From Dryococelus australis (lineage: Eukaryota; Arthropoda; Insecta; Phasmatodea; Phasmatidae), in assembly GCA_029891345.1 (NCBI GenBank), contig CM056998.1, forward strand, positions 170,524,332-170,588,331: a stretch of DNA of 64,000 bases, in the 5' to 3' direction. The notes under the pieces were generated by a model. The model searched no databases. It was not told the DNA's origin and was given only the letters and a program-made list of their open reading frames with translations. Each line of letters opens with the position of its first letter. The first letter of the stretch is position 1. Shown piece by piece: positions 12,576 through 23,800 of the stretch. The position numbers and the translations under genes were made by a program.

Positions 12576-12748
12576 TATCATTTTGTGGTCCCATATTTGT
12601 ATAGCCCATTGATTGCAAATATTTTTTCACTTTAACTAAACATAAGTGAACTGATTTCTTTAATTTTTTCACATAGGAGGAGATTTACACCATTTTGTAG
12701 CTACGTTCCTGTATATTAGCCCATTGGTTGTAAATATTTTTTGAACCA
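12576..12748 (+). repeat. Imperfect direct duplication, unit about 115 bp
   Basis: AGCCCATTG.TTG.AAATATTTTTT and the preceding CATTTTGT.G.. block occur at 12576-12634 and again at 12691-12748. Likely part of an uncharacterised repeat adjoining the palindrome. Confidence 0.6.
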
Positions 12749-14002
12749 ATCACTTAAAAAATACTGTAGTTTTAATATTATGTATTTCCAAAAAAAATGA
12801 TTGTGCACGACTCGTCCACCTATGGGAGAACTGCTCATCCAGACAGGCTCTGGTCACTCGATTGAAATGTGGTGGCGCCACATTCTGCATGAACTGCATA
12901 CGATGTATCAGTTCCAACAGGACGTCCTAGAATAGCATATGTAAATGTTATTTGCAGCTCAGGAGTGTACCAACAACAGTGGCATGGGCCCGTAACTCGG
13001 TGACTACTGAACCTAGGATATGTTCAAATGGAAGTTTTGGTTTGAGGTTTACTGTCCACACTCTGGTTATTTCCCATTATAACGCTACACATCGTGTATA
13101 ACCGCGACGTATGATACAGTACGGAAGATTCCTGCTGTACCAAACATGAAGTGCATTCGGTTAGTGCACACATGAGATGATAGTTCGCACTGATACCCTG
13201 TAACATTATAAACTAGAATATCTTGATGTCGAGTCATTACTATTGGAAGTTGACAGTTTAATGCGTACTCGTATATTTTCAGTGTGTCCGAATGAGTAAA
13301 TTAAATCATCAGAGTAATTTTTATTTTAGAGTATCAGCGTGATTTATCACTTACGTTATTATCAGTATGAAAAGAATATTGGTAATCACTGTTATAAAAT
13401 ACCAGAAGACTTTAAAACTACAGCTAACATTTTTTTAAAATGTTAGTCGACTTTCATTTTTCCGTTAATACGTGATTAGTGTTTAAAATGTTCCCACCTT
13501 CAAACTGTTAGTAATTTGGTCGTTAATATTATTTAACTTTATTGCGTTTTACACTAAGCATAACTGCGCTACAAGACTGTTCTTCGCGTAAGAGCACCTA
13601 GAAATGAACCAGGAGTTTTGCGACAGCTGGTCAGATGAAACTTAAAATAAACCTTGCTGGCTCGAATGGTTTCCGCTGTGTATGGAGAAAAGCTAACACT
13701 GCCAATAATATTGCCAGTTCACTTCACTTAGGTTTGGGGACTTGGGCCTGCAAAATGGGGTCGGGAATATGCAGTTTATTGATGGTACAAGGGACAAGTT
13801 CGTGTAAATGACATAGTAAAGGCGAATGCTAAGCAAAATGCCGAGAATTTAGCAATGTTACCTTTCTGCATTTTTACAATATGACACGAAGCATACAGCT
13901 GGCCTTTCTAAAGAATTATTAAATTGGAACGTTCCAAAACAATTAACCTCAACTCCTTTTACATTTGTGGGAAAATCTATTTTGTTGTGCGCACAGTATA
14001 AG

Positions 14003-14076
14003 AATGTATATATACTGTGTATAATATATATAAACTGTATATATATATATATGTATATATATATAATGTGTGTGTG
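14003..14076. repeat. TA/TG microsatellite
   Basis: Interrupted TATATA blocks followed by ATGTGTGTGTG. Confidence 0.85.
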
Positions 14077-14927
14077 TTTGTCTACATTCTACCGACAAAC
14101 TTAGGGTGTGGGTTAATCACGACATATGGTCTAAAATTAATTCTAAGGGAGGTATACATTTTTGGAGTTGTATTAGAAGAAAATGTTTGTTATAGGACCA
14201 CTGTAATGTACCTTTCTGGAATCTCCTCTCCCTTTAAGGCCACGATCTCCCATTTATTCGAATTGTTTTTATTATGTAGTCTAATTTATTTAACACGCCT
14301 GTGTGTTTTTATATCTATTTGTACTATTTGTAACAAAATTGTGAGAGGATTTTACAATATAGGCTCATGTTTGGGTTCAAAAATTAATTTTCGCAAAAGC
14401 TGTAGAAATGGGAGGTCATGGCCTTAATAGTCGCAAAAGTGTAGTATTGGGGGTAATGTGCGTTACCCTGCCTGCCAGGTATTGGTAAATATTTTGAAAG
14501 TAAAACACGAGTTACTCGGATATTGTGAGTTTTAGGGTATTTACACAAGGTGACATTTTTGTTATTTGGAACATGAGGATTAATTATACATTCTTTAAAT
14601 CCCGAATATGCTACTGCTACATGGATGTTAGTTCGAAATAGGGGTAGTAATAGTGATTATTTCCATGAAATAACTTGATGACAGCGGCAAGTGGTGTGGT
14701 GTTTGAAAATCTTTGTTCAGTAACCATTATCCAGACAATTGGTGTTCCATCTTGAATATTATCTCCAATATTCGCAATAAACAAGTGTTCCAGGTCCAAC
14801 TTCACAGATGTGTACACCCGTAGTATTCACACTTTAGATCACCACAGGTCGTATTTATGGTTTCACCTTTTCTCGTGTGATTAACCTGTGACCGAAGCTT
14901 GTCGGGCGAATTTAGATACATCCTTTA

Positions 14928-15006
14928 TGTATATGTATGCGTGTATATATTGTGTGTGTATGTGTATATATATAATGTGCGTGGCTATGTGTCTATATGT
15001 TTATAT
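14928..15006. repeat. TA/TG microsatellite
   Basis: Interrupted GTATATATG/TGTGTGTA blocks similar in make-up to the one at 14003. Confidence 0.8.
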
Positions 15007-17650
15007 TATGAAATAAATCCTTTGACAGCAATGACGTAGAAGCAAAGTTCTTTTGTTACTTTCTAATACTATGACTTAAAATTGCACAGGCTGCTTGGAA
15101 TATATGGGCGAAAGCAGTTTTTCGGGATAGATGGTGAATACATTCATGCATTTTACAACGCGCTTTTGCTCAAATCAATCTGGAATAATTAAAAAAAAGT
15201 ATGGCATGAAAGTGAACGGAGGAAAAATTTCACGGAAGAATGTACGCATATTTTACGATAAAGACAAATAGCCCATATAAATCCCCGGGTTGCACCCAAT
15301 TTGAAAAATGTGTGTAGATCTGCATTCATTATCACCAACGCATGTGTCACGCTGCTAAATTTCTGAGCCGTTCTGCAAGTCTAGGAATATTGACTCACAG
15401 CATTACACCTCTAGCTACCACAACAATCGGGTTCCTAGAAAAGTTTCGACTATTCGATGTCTTCAATTCCAGTCTGCTGAAATGACCTAAGGTGTTCCTA
15501 AGAGCAATTAAAGAATCCTCGCTTTACTGGATTTACTGAAGAAATGGTATAATATATAAGAAATGTGAAAGTTCTTAATGTAGGTAGGTGTTGAAACATT
15601 CCCCACCCCCGCCCTAGTGTAAACTGGTTGAATGATAATATTGCCGCTCTGAAACAATTATGGATTGAGTGAATTAAGTAGTAGTATGATTTATAGTTTC
15701 TCTTGAATGGGCGTCTTACGGAGGATTGCATAGAAACTCTATGTTCTACACGGCAAGGGAGGGAACAATTTTGCAGTTAAAGTATTCAATTAGAGCAACC
15801 ATTTGTAATCAACTTCTCTCGCCCTCTAATGATGTATATTGTGAAACGGACTCAGCTAAATACCAATTGAAAGATGGTTTATTGAAATCTGCCGGTTCTA
15901 TGCAATTGGCACAAACTGCTAGCAGTAGTTAAACAAGTGTTATCAGCCACTAGTGCAGGTAGTGTAGATTTAGAAAATTTGTATTTGTGTCAGGAGAATA
16001 GCAGATTGGGCCTGTAGTACATCGCCATATGCTGGATGCAGAAATAAAATCCCATCGAACGAGAGAATCAGTGGTGTCGGTGTTACTATACTGTATTACA
16101 TATAATCAACCATAACATGAAATTAATTTAAACTTAATATTTAAGTAGCACACGTGGAACTGAATAGTTAACATTTGTGCAACAATACGCATAAATTTAA
16201 CTAAGAAATGTAATTCATTGCATCGTTAAATTTAAATCTCTTTTTTGTGTTTCGCGCATTCATTGCTTTCAGGAATTAACAATGTATTAAATGGAAACTA
16301 AAACGTATAGTCTTCAAGCTCAATAAATTTTAGAGAATTTTGCCTTTTTTCAAGATATTCACCACAATGAACTAAACTTATCTTTTAGTATACAGCTGTT
16401 CTGTATTCTCCTTCTAGCGAATTTTGATTCATCTAGTAATTGTGTAAGTAACAATTTGACGTAGAAATGTGCAACTGGGTTTAATTTTGCATTGTGTGGT
16501 ACATTTTGTCGAAAAAGAATCTAGGCCTACATGTTTGTAATAAGAAAATTAATTGCCCAGGCTGTTTTTTGCCAAGCGAAATAGACAGAACAATTTATTT
16601 AACTATCAATAATACTTCATAACATGGGAGTGTGTGAATAAGAAAGTGACAAACTGTAGGTATGATGTAACCTCGATGTGTGTAACATTTGTTAGTTGAC
16701 CCGTGCAGCGGATGGGGTGGATGTTGGTAACAAGGAGGTTATACAGTATACATCAGGGGTATAGGGCTTTCGCTGCTCTTATAGAGCAATAGCAATTCCC
16801 TTTGTACCAACATCGAAACGTTATTCAATTGTAAAATTATTTATTTATCGGATTGGCGTTGAAGCAGAGTTATCCTTTTTTATGGTTAAGATCAAATCAA
16901 CTTTACTCGTATACACGTTAAGCATTACGCAAACAATTTAATTTTTTTTTTCAATTGTCTATTTTGTAATTATTCCATAAATTTGGAGTTCTTGACCAAG
17001 TTATTCACTAGCTTCCTAACATGAATTGAATTCCAATTTTGAAATGGGGAAAATTAAAAAGAAATGTGGAACGAGATGTTGGGTTCCTCACTATGAAATG
17101 CTTCACCTTTCCCAGCAATTCAGAAAGGTAAGTTCCTATGCCAATTTTGTTTGTTTTGTCTGGTATCTAAGTTTGGGATGTTTATCTGGTTACGTACGCA
17201 TTTTCAATTATTTCGTATAATAATCCTTCCTGTGGTAAATATTTGTCTTTTTTATTCAATGCTCCTGTTAATTGTTAAAGCAAACAAAATTGTTTTTGAA
17301 ACTTAACTTTTTGAATTTCAGGGAATCTCTGATATAGGTACCGCCCTGCAGAGCAATAAAAAAACAGAAAAATACAAACCAATTTAATTACATCAGTCTG
17401 GTAATTATTAAGGCTAAAAAAATCCTTACCATGTCCTCTAAAATTATATTTTATCAATCTTAATGTATGTTATAAAATAGCCACGACAAAGTAATGATTT
17501 GTTTTTATGTTGGCCACAAGACATGTGTTAGTGGCCCGATCGTAGAGGCAATAAGCATGAGGTTCAGCCTGGCAGTGAAATCTTTTTTCCCCGTCCATAC
17601 TCTTGTGTATACAAACACACAACTTCCTAGGTGTCTCCCCGCCTGGCTCT

Positions 17651-17750
17651 GTGACGTCACGCGGGGTGTGTGTGTTGCGCATGCCTGCGGAGTAGCGAAG
17701 TGGTTGCGTGGTAGCGAAGGGTAGCGCTGGCTGGCGCAGTTGGGATCGAT
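17651..17750 (+). promoter_or_regulatory. Putative milton promoter/5'UTR: CRE palindrome and NRF-1-like site
   Basis: A locally GC- and CpG-richer stretch directly before the candidate first coding exon. It contains the perfect 10-bp palindrome GTGACGTCAC (17651-17660, CREB/ATF consensus core) and TGCGCATGCCTGCG (17676-17689), close to the palindromic NRF-1 site, whose insect homologue is erect wing. GTAGCGAAG occurs twice (17692, 17711). No TATA box stands out, which suits a CpG-type housekeeping promoter. The NRF-1 link is attractive because NRF-1 controls many mitochondrial genes, but binding and start site are inference from sequence only. Confidence 0.4.
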
Positions 17751-17841
17751 ATGTCGCGACAGCTGCTTCCGCGCCTGCACTTCATGACGGGGCCCACGTC
17801 GTCCTTGGCCCTGCTGAGGCCTCGTGTCGACCCCCTCTCAG
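17751..17841 (+). CDS. milt: milton candidate first coding exon (exon 1)
   Basis: An ATG at 17751 opens 30 codons plus one base, ending at a G|GTACCC donor. The leftover G joins the TT at the start of exon 2 to make a valine codon, so the joined peptide reads ...[17 protein letters not shown]-family alternative first exons join the common part at this same place (V-LC, just before the conserved [10 protein letters not shown] block), which supports the call. The 30 residues are rich in Arg/Leu/Ser with no acidic residue before Asp27, resembling a mitochondrial presequence. The longer N-terminus with upstream acidic helices seen in some family isoforms was not found and may lie left of this window. 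RNA evidence is needed to prove use of this exon. Confidence 0.55.
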
Positions 17842-20800
17842 GTACCCAGTGTTCCTCTCTGTATGTCCGCCATCCACCTCGTGCTTACATCACGCGATAC
17901 TTCTTCAACAACCAACTATTTAATACTTTTCGAGCTTATTGTATGTCTTCGTTGACATTTCAGCTATAACTCTATAAAACATACCGAATCATTTAAATTC
18001 CATATATAAGTTGCGAGAAGTTTTTTTTTGGCACAACGTTTGGTTCCAGTTAAGTGTTTTTCCTGAAGTTGCGGAGATATGAAGTTAGTAATTTATCAAA
18101 ATCCGACGCTTGGTTTACCTGCAATAGTGCTTTAATTTTAAGCCATTTTTAAGTAAAAGTTTATCTCAAATGTTAAGACTTAAATCCGTGTGAATAGCGT
18201 ACAGAATTGTCAAGTAAGTTTCCTCATAGGTATGATGACATGGACAGCTATTTTTTAGCTGTAGCGTAATGTATTTGTATGAAAAGAGATAACAATTTAA
18301 AAATCTAGAGATGATTTTAATAGTTTTATCAAAGTAACTTTGTATTGTTTTCAAAAAAATTTCGAGGGTATTATTTTATGCAGCTACAAAAATATGTGAA
18401 ATGTAGGAAGTAATTTTCAACACTAGAACACTCTTACTGCCACGTATATCCTTTCCTAGCGTGAAGAAAAAAATATATTTTTTCAGTGGCAAATGTAAAC
18501 ATTTCTGCAAATATTAAAGTTGGAATACATGCATTTCCGTGGTACCTCCCCCCTCCCCTCTCACAAACATAAGTGTTTATTTCAAGTGTTCAAGAAAGGG
18601 AATGAACAGTGCGTGTCGCCTCCTGTGATCGGTGGCTCGTTACTCCGCGTGTTGAGACGAGTGGGCGCGCATACGTGTACAGAAATTGTGACGTTCTCGA
18701 ATGTTTTTGCTGGAAGCGATTCTTGCCGCCGGCCATTTTACCTCGTGGGAGAGAGCATGGCGGAATTTTTTCGCCACTCCAATGTTGTGTGGCGTTCGTT
18801 GCCGTTGGCGACGTCTCGTAGTTGCTTTTCGGCGTTTGGCGATGACGCAGAACTCTTGAAGACTCTTTCCGTCGCATTAAGTACTGAGGAATTGTGAACG
18901 CACGAAGAGTAGAGGCTGTTCATGGTAGATTGAGTGCTTATTGTTTATTCATCCACCATACGTAAAATTGTCATTTCCATGGGCGTTACCACTTTATGCG
19001 TCGCTCAGGTGAAACCGTAAAATTATAGGTAAATATTTCACGAATTTGTTAATCCTAGCACTTACATGCATTGAAACAGCTAGAAAAAACAAATGTTTAT
19101 TTTAACAACTTTCAAGTCAATGTTAAGGCATGTGGGCATGGCAGTCATTGTGCTTGTTAAAATATATGCAGGAAGGGGCAGTGACATTTTCTAAAGGTTG
19201 ATTTCAAGATCGTTCCTGCTGGAATGTGTATACACAGGATGTCTGACAAGAAATCGCTCGGATAGGACTACCCACCCGAAGAAACGTATCACTGTTTCTC
19301 AGTATATATGTATTGTTACGTGAATGCCTGAGGGGCGTATTTGAGTTTGTGAGAGATGGTCTTAATAAAAATAAAATAACTAAATTCAATAATTCTGTTT
19401 ATTCTCGACGCTACAACCACTCAAACATCTGTTATTTACCAGTCTGAGCACCCTATTAACTCCTAGTATTCTTATTGAGCGCAATATTTAATTACGATCT
19501 CCATTTCAAATTAGTCTTTATCACAAGTTTTTACTCTTGCTAAAGCGCTTAAACTGCTCCAATTATTTCCTCACGTTTCGTTAAAACTGTCTGTTTCTAT
19601 TGTCCCGAATGTCTTTTTACTCTAGCATCCAGTCCACTGTCCCGCAGATCAGCCCCACTCTTCACTGCACACAAGCTCGCCGACTCACTTTCGCAGACTG
19701 TTATATCCGGAGCCAGACCCCTCCGGAGGGGGCTGGATTGTAACCTACACGGGAGCAGAAACGCTAGCAGAAAACGGGTAGGAAAATTTCTACGGAAATG
19801 GGCATTGTGTAGGGCCCGCATTAATGTCGCACGAGATGCCAAACTCTCCCCTCAGAGGCACGCACGTGGTAATTACCCTTGAGGCAGGCGCCTTACCGAA
19901 CGTTCTCGGCAATCCAAGATGTTCGGGAAAAAAATAATGACATTTGTGCGTGATAAATGGAGAAGCGTGAGCTTATGGTCAGCGAGGCGCGAGCTGCAAT
20001 AAGTTTATCGGCATGTGCGGCGGCGTCCTTTATGATAGGCCGCTCGCTACCATATAACTGCTGTCCTTCACTTTCGCTCGCGCGGCATGCGAAGCAGCGA
20101 AGTAACATTATGAATGAAGTTGTCATGTGAGAACAACGCATATATAGGCTCTTCACGATAAAGTGAGTACTTTTGAGGCCCTTGTTACTTTTTTCCTTTA
20201 AGCCATTTTTTTTTTATCCTTTAACCACCTTTTATAATAAATATGTTCATGTAAGTAACCAACACATTGTGTATATTCCTCCGCACTCGGAATTTAACGT
20301 CTGATGCGGAAACAAATTATATTTATTGATTTTATTTGAAAAAGGGAGCGGATGAGGATTTGAAGATTGGTTACTTTACGTTGAATACTCCATAGATACA
20401 AATTAGTACTAGTTTAAAGTATAGTTTTCCTCGACAACTTTGGGTTCTGCACGATAACTATACGGACCCATCTTAGGAGTAAGAATGATGTCTGTTAGCA
20501 CTTTTGTATTTTTTAACTTGCATTCCATTTAACTGTGTATTTGAATACATTATTCAAGTAATATATCAGTAGCGAGTTAGTGGTGCCCCGACAAGTATGA
20601 TTTATTTTGGGTTCTGCGGTTGTGTTGAAGCAGTTCTCGAAGGATCAGTAATCGATGAGCGGATATTTTAAACTCCTGCGCTCGCACCAAACTTCCTTTC
20701 GCTCAGGTACGTGCCTGTGCCTTTTCATTCCCCATGTCGCAGATAGCTTTCTCGGGCGTTTCTGCAAGTTTTTATTGTATCAGATTGACTAGTAACAAGT

Positions 20801-23800
20801 AATGAAGTCGAAAGACCGCGTAAGCTGGATACAGGAGGAATAAAAAAGTTCCTTTGTCCCATTTGCAAGACACCAATATACTACATTAAATTATCTGGTT
20901 CGCAAGTCTAGAAGCGAGGTGGTGAGCTGACCGTGGTATAAAATGTGGATTAGAAACTAGATTAAAGAGCTTATGCTGATGACGTCGTATTTCGTAGCCA
21001 GGAACTTTGCTATTTACTGCGACAGTCTACATTTACTGTGTGCGAGTTGCGTGCGTGCGTGCGCGTGATAGATTTGGGGGAGGGGAGGAATATACGTCCA
21101 GAACCATTCAGTATTTTTAGTGGCGTCTGCGTATGAAAAGCAGTTAAGGAATGACTCGTAAATGTATAAACGTGCAAGGCACGTGATGAAATGACCAAAC
21201 ACGTCATACATGGGGTTATTAGGTGTGATTAAAAAAATGCGAAGAAACCGCGATGAGACTATACGAAGATCTTGAACACCTACTGCCTCCTGCTAGGCGG
21301 CACTCAGTATATCGTAAACTATTGCTATGTTCTCAGTTTGTTTTTAATGCGAACCCATCTGTTAAATGTCTTGCACGTGCGTCGTACGAGCTAATGCTCT
21401 GTCTTATCTGCTGTAGTTATCTTGAGCCCTGTGTACATTAGGATGTTTACTTGCTACACTGTGACCGATTTGCGGCAAAGAAAAATGCTCTAGCTGTCTG
21501 AAATGACAATGGCTCACAAGCATGTTATCTGTAGTGATGTGAATTTGCGAGTTCCCAGCTGTTTACGTTCGACACGTTCACTAATGGCAGCATGTTTCCC
21601 ATCTTTCTTTGTAATACCACACAGACATTTTGCGTTAAATCCATTAAAAACCGAAATTGAGTAGTCAAAAGTAGTGGGGATGAAGATTTTGGTTTAACGA
21701 ATTAACTAGCACAATCCTTCTAATTTCAGATAGCTAATTTGTGGCAGTATATGTTATAATTTCGTAAGATTGTGTGCCTAGTGCATTGCCATAATGTGAA
21801 TAGCTTATTGGCCATGATTTCAGTATGAGTGAAACAAAGTGTAAACTATTTGCGAATTTTGATAACTGGTTATAAACATATCTTGCGGGTTTATCAAGGA
21901 AATACCTAAATACTGTATTTTCTCTCTGTTAAGACTAGTGTTTCCTGCGTTTCGTCTCCCTTATGTACTGTGTATTCCCAAACTTTTAATATTCCGTTCG
22001 TGAGTTTCGATTGTATTAAAACTGACAAAGATTCGAGCACCTATGCATGCCTTCTAGTTATTTGGGTCACTTGAGACGTAGGAGCGTAGATGTTCTTTTA
22101 CGGAGTTACCGGTAGTTTACCTCACTGTTCTGTTATCTGAGACAGTTTCATGGGGCTATTCTAGTAGCCTACGGCAAATACCAAATCAGAAACGGAGTGT
22201 GGAAAAGTGAGAGGAGTGTTTTATGTGCAATGCCCCCCCCCACCCCCCCCACATCCCATACGGCAAAATAGGTCGTGGCAACACAAGTGGTGTTAAACAC
22301 ATTCAGCTAAATACATTCGGTAGCCATGCCTGAAGAAGTTTAAAAACAGAACGTGTTTTCGCAGTCACACACCCAAAGCAGAATGACGTGTATGGAAATT
22401 CTAACCTCAACAAACGTGGAATTTAAAACTTGTGATATAATAGCCTCCAACGTTTATCAGTATTGATCTATTTAATTATTATGAAACCTACACTTTTACT
22501 GTAATGGCATAATGGGTGGGTATTAGTATATTCAACATTTCAACAAGCGCAGGAATTCCCGCCAAATTCAGCGCAATATTTATTACACTGCTTGTTTACT
22601 TTGGAGAGAAGTCATTCGAATAAATTATAAAAACTGTTCACTTTGAAGGAGAAATAACTGCGATCGGAAGTCGTTCGAAGCCAATGTAACCTCTTCAATA
22701 GCTGAACTTGTTTTAGTGAAGTAGTTCTGCATCCCGTGTAACCGCGGCCATAATTTCTCCACCTAGGGGGGAGAAAATTTCCTAAAATATACACGGTGGT
22801 TTTTTGTTCACACTAATTTTCCCCTACATTGCAACCAAAATGCTTAAAAGTTTGACGATAAAACGTAATCTTACATTTTGCAGGTTTATTTGTGGCAGAC
22901 CTTTTAGAACATTTGATACAGAAATTATTGTGGGTATTTGTGATTTAACCTACGGCGAGGGACGGAATTGCAATTTGGTTATGCTTTTGTGGTTAGCATA
23001 GATACTTTTTTTCTTGGACCTGTACAAAAATGTACACAGTATTTAGGTGTAAATAAATTAAATAGCAGCACTGTAAAACATGTGAATCAGGCGAGACCAA
23101 TGAGAACCGTGCTCCTGGGAACACAAGTGTCGAAGAATGGTGCTCGCCGCCTGGACTGGTCTATGGCGCACAGTGCACGCGCAATATGCGTGGTTTGCCG
23201 CGAGGCCTAGCGTGGCGAGGCGGGATGTGTTTCCAAATATCCTCCACTTTCACCGCCTGTTAGGCCGGCCTGTGGACCACAGTGCAGTCGGCCTGCCGGC
23301 CGGCCACTGTTGTTGTTTTTTCCTCATGTTTAGTTTTCGTTCCTACGCCAGTAGAAAAAAAGTTTGCAATCGTTATAGTTAACACTTCAGAGAGCATTCT
23401 TGATTTATCAGGTGGTAGTGCATTTAACAAGCAAGGTGTCGGTGACGGTTTCAATTCATTTGTATGAAATACACAAAGCCATAGAGCCCTATAAACAGTG
23501 TAGCCTACATTGAGAAACAAAAAATGTTTCTTAGTGCTGAAAGGGATTTTCTTGCATTCATTCGAACAGTAGGTTTTATTGAAATAGTGGCTATCATAAC
23601 TACAGTGATCTATTCAAGGGATCACGTAATGGACTGTAAAAAATTTATTATAATTTGTTGTAACTTAATGTTAAATGTCATGAAAAATTATTTCTCTCTA
23701 TCTTATGCCCTTCACAGTATAATCTGTCATAAGTATGGCTGTACACGTTAGTAGTGTTGCAATATAGGATTGCACAAAGTCATTTGATTTTTTCTTAAGT

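Larger units (their letters stand above)
12750..17650. other. AT-rich DNA with two TA/TG microsatellites
   Basis: No gene recognised. Frames such as 14017-14427 (+) start inside a microsatellite and show no domain. Confidence 0.5.

Noticed and set aside
18757-18897. A small frame beginning MAEFFRHS as another milton first exon
   Set aside because: It ends in a stop codon without a suitable donor before it, and has no similarity to the family.
19310-19800. Solo LTR starting TGTTACGTGAATGCC
   Set aside because: No second copy, target duplication or defined end could be found in this window; noted only within intron 1.
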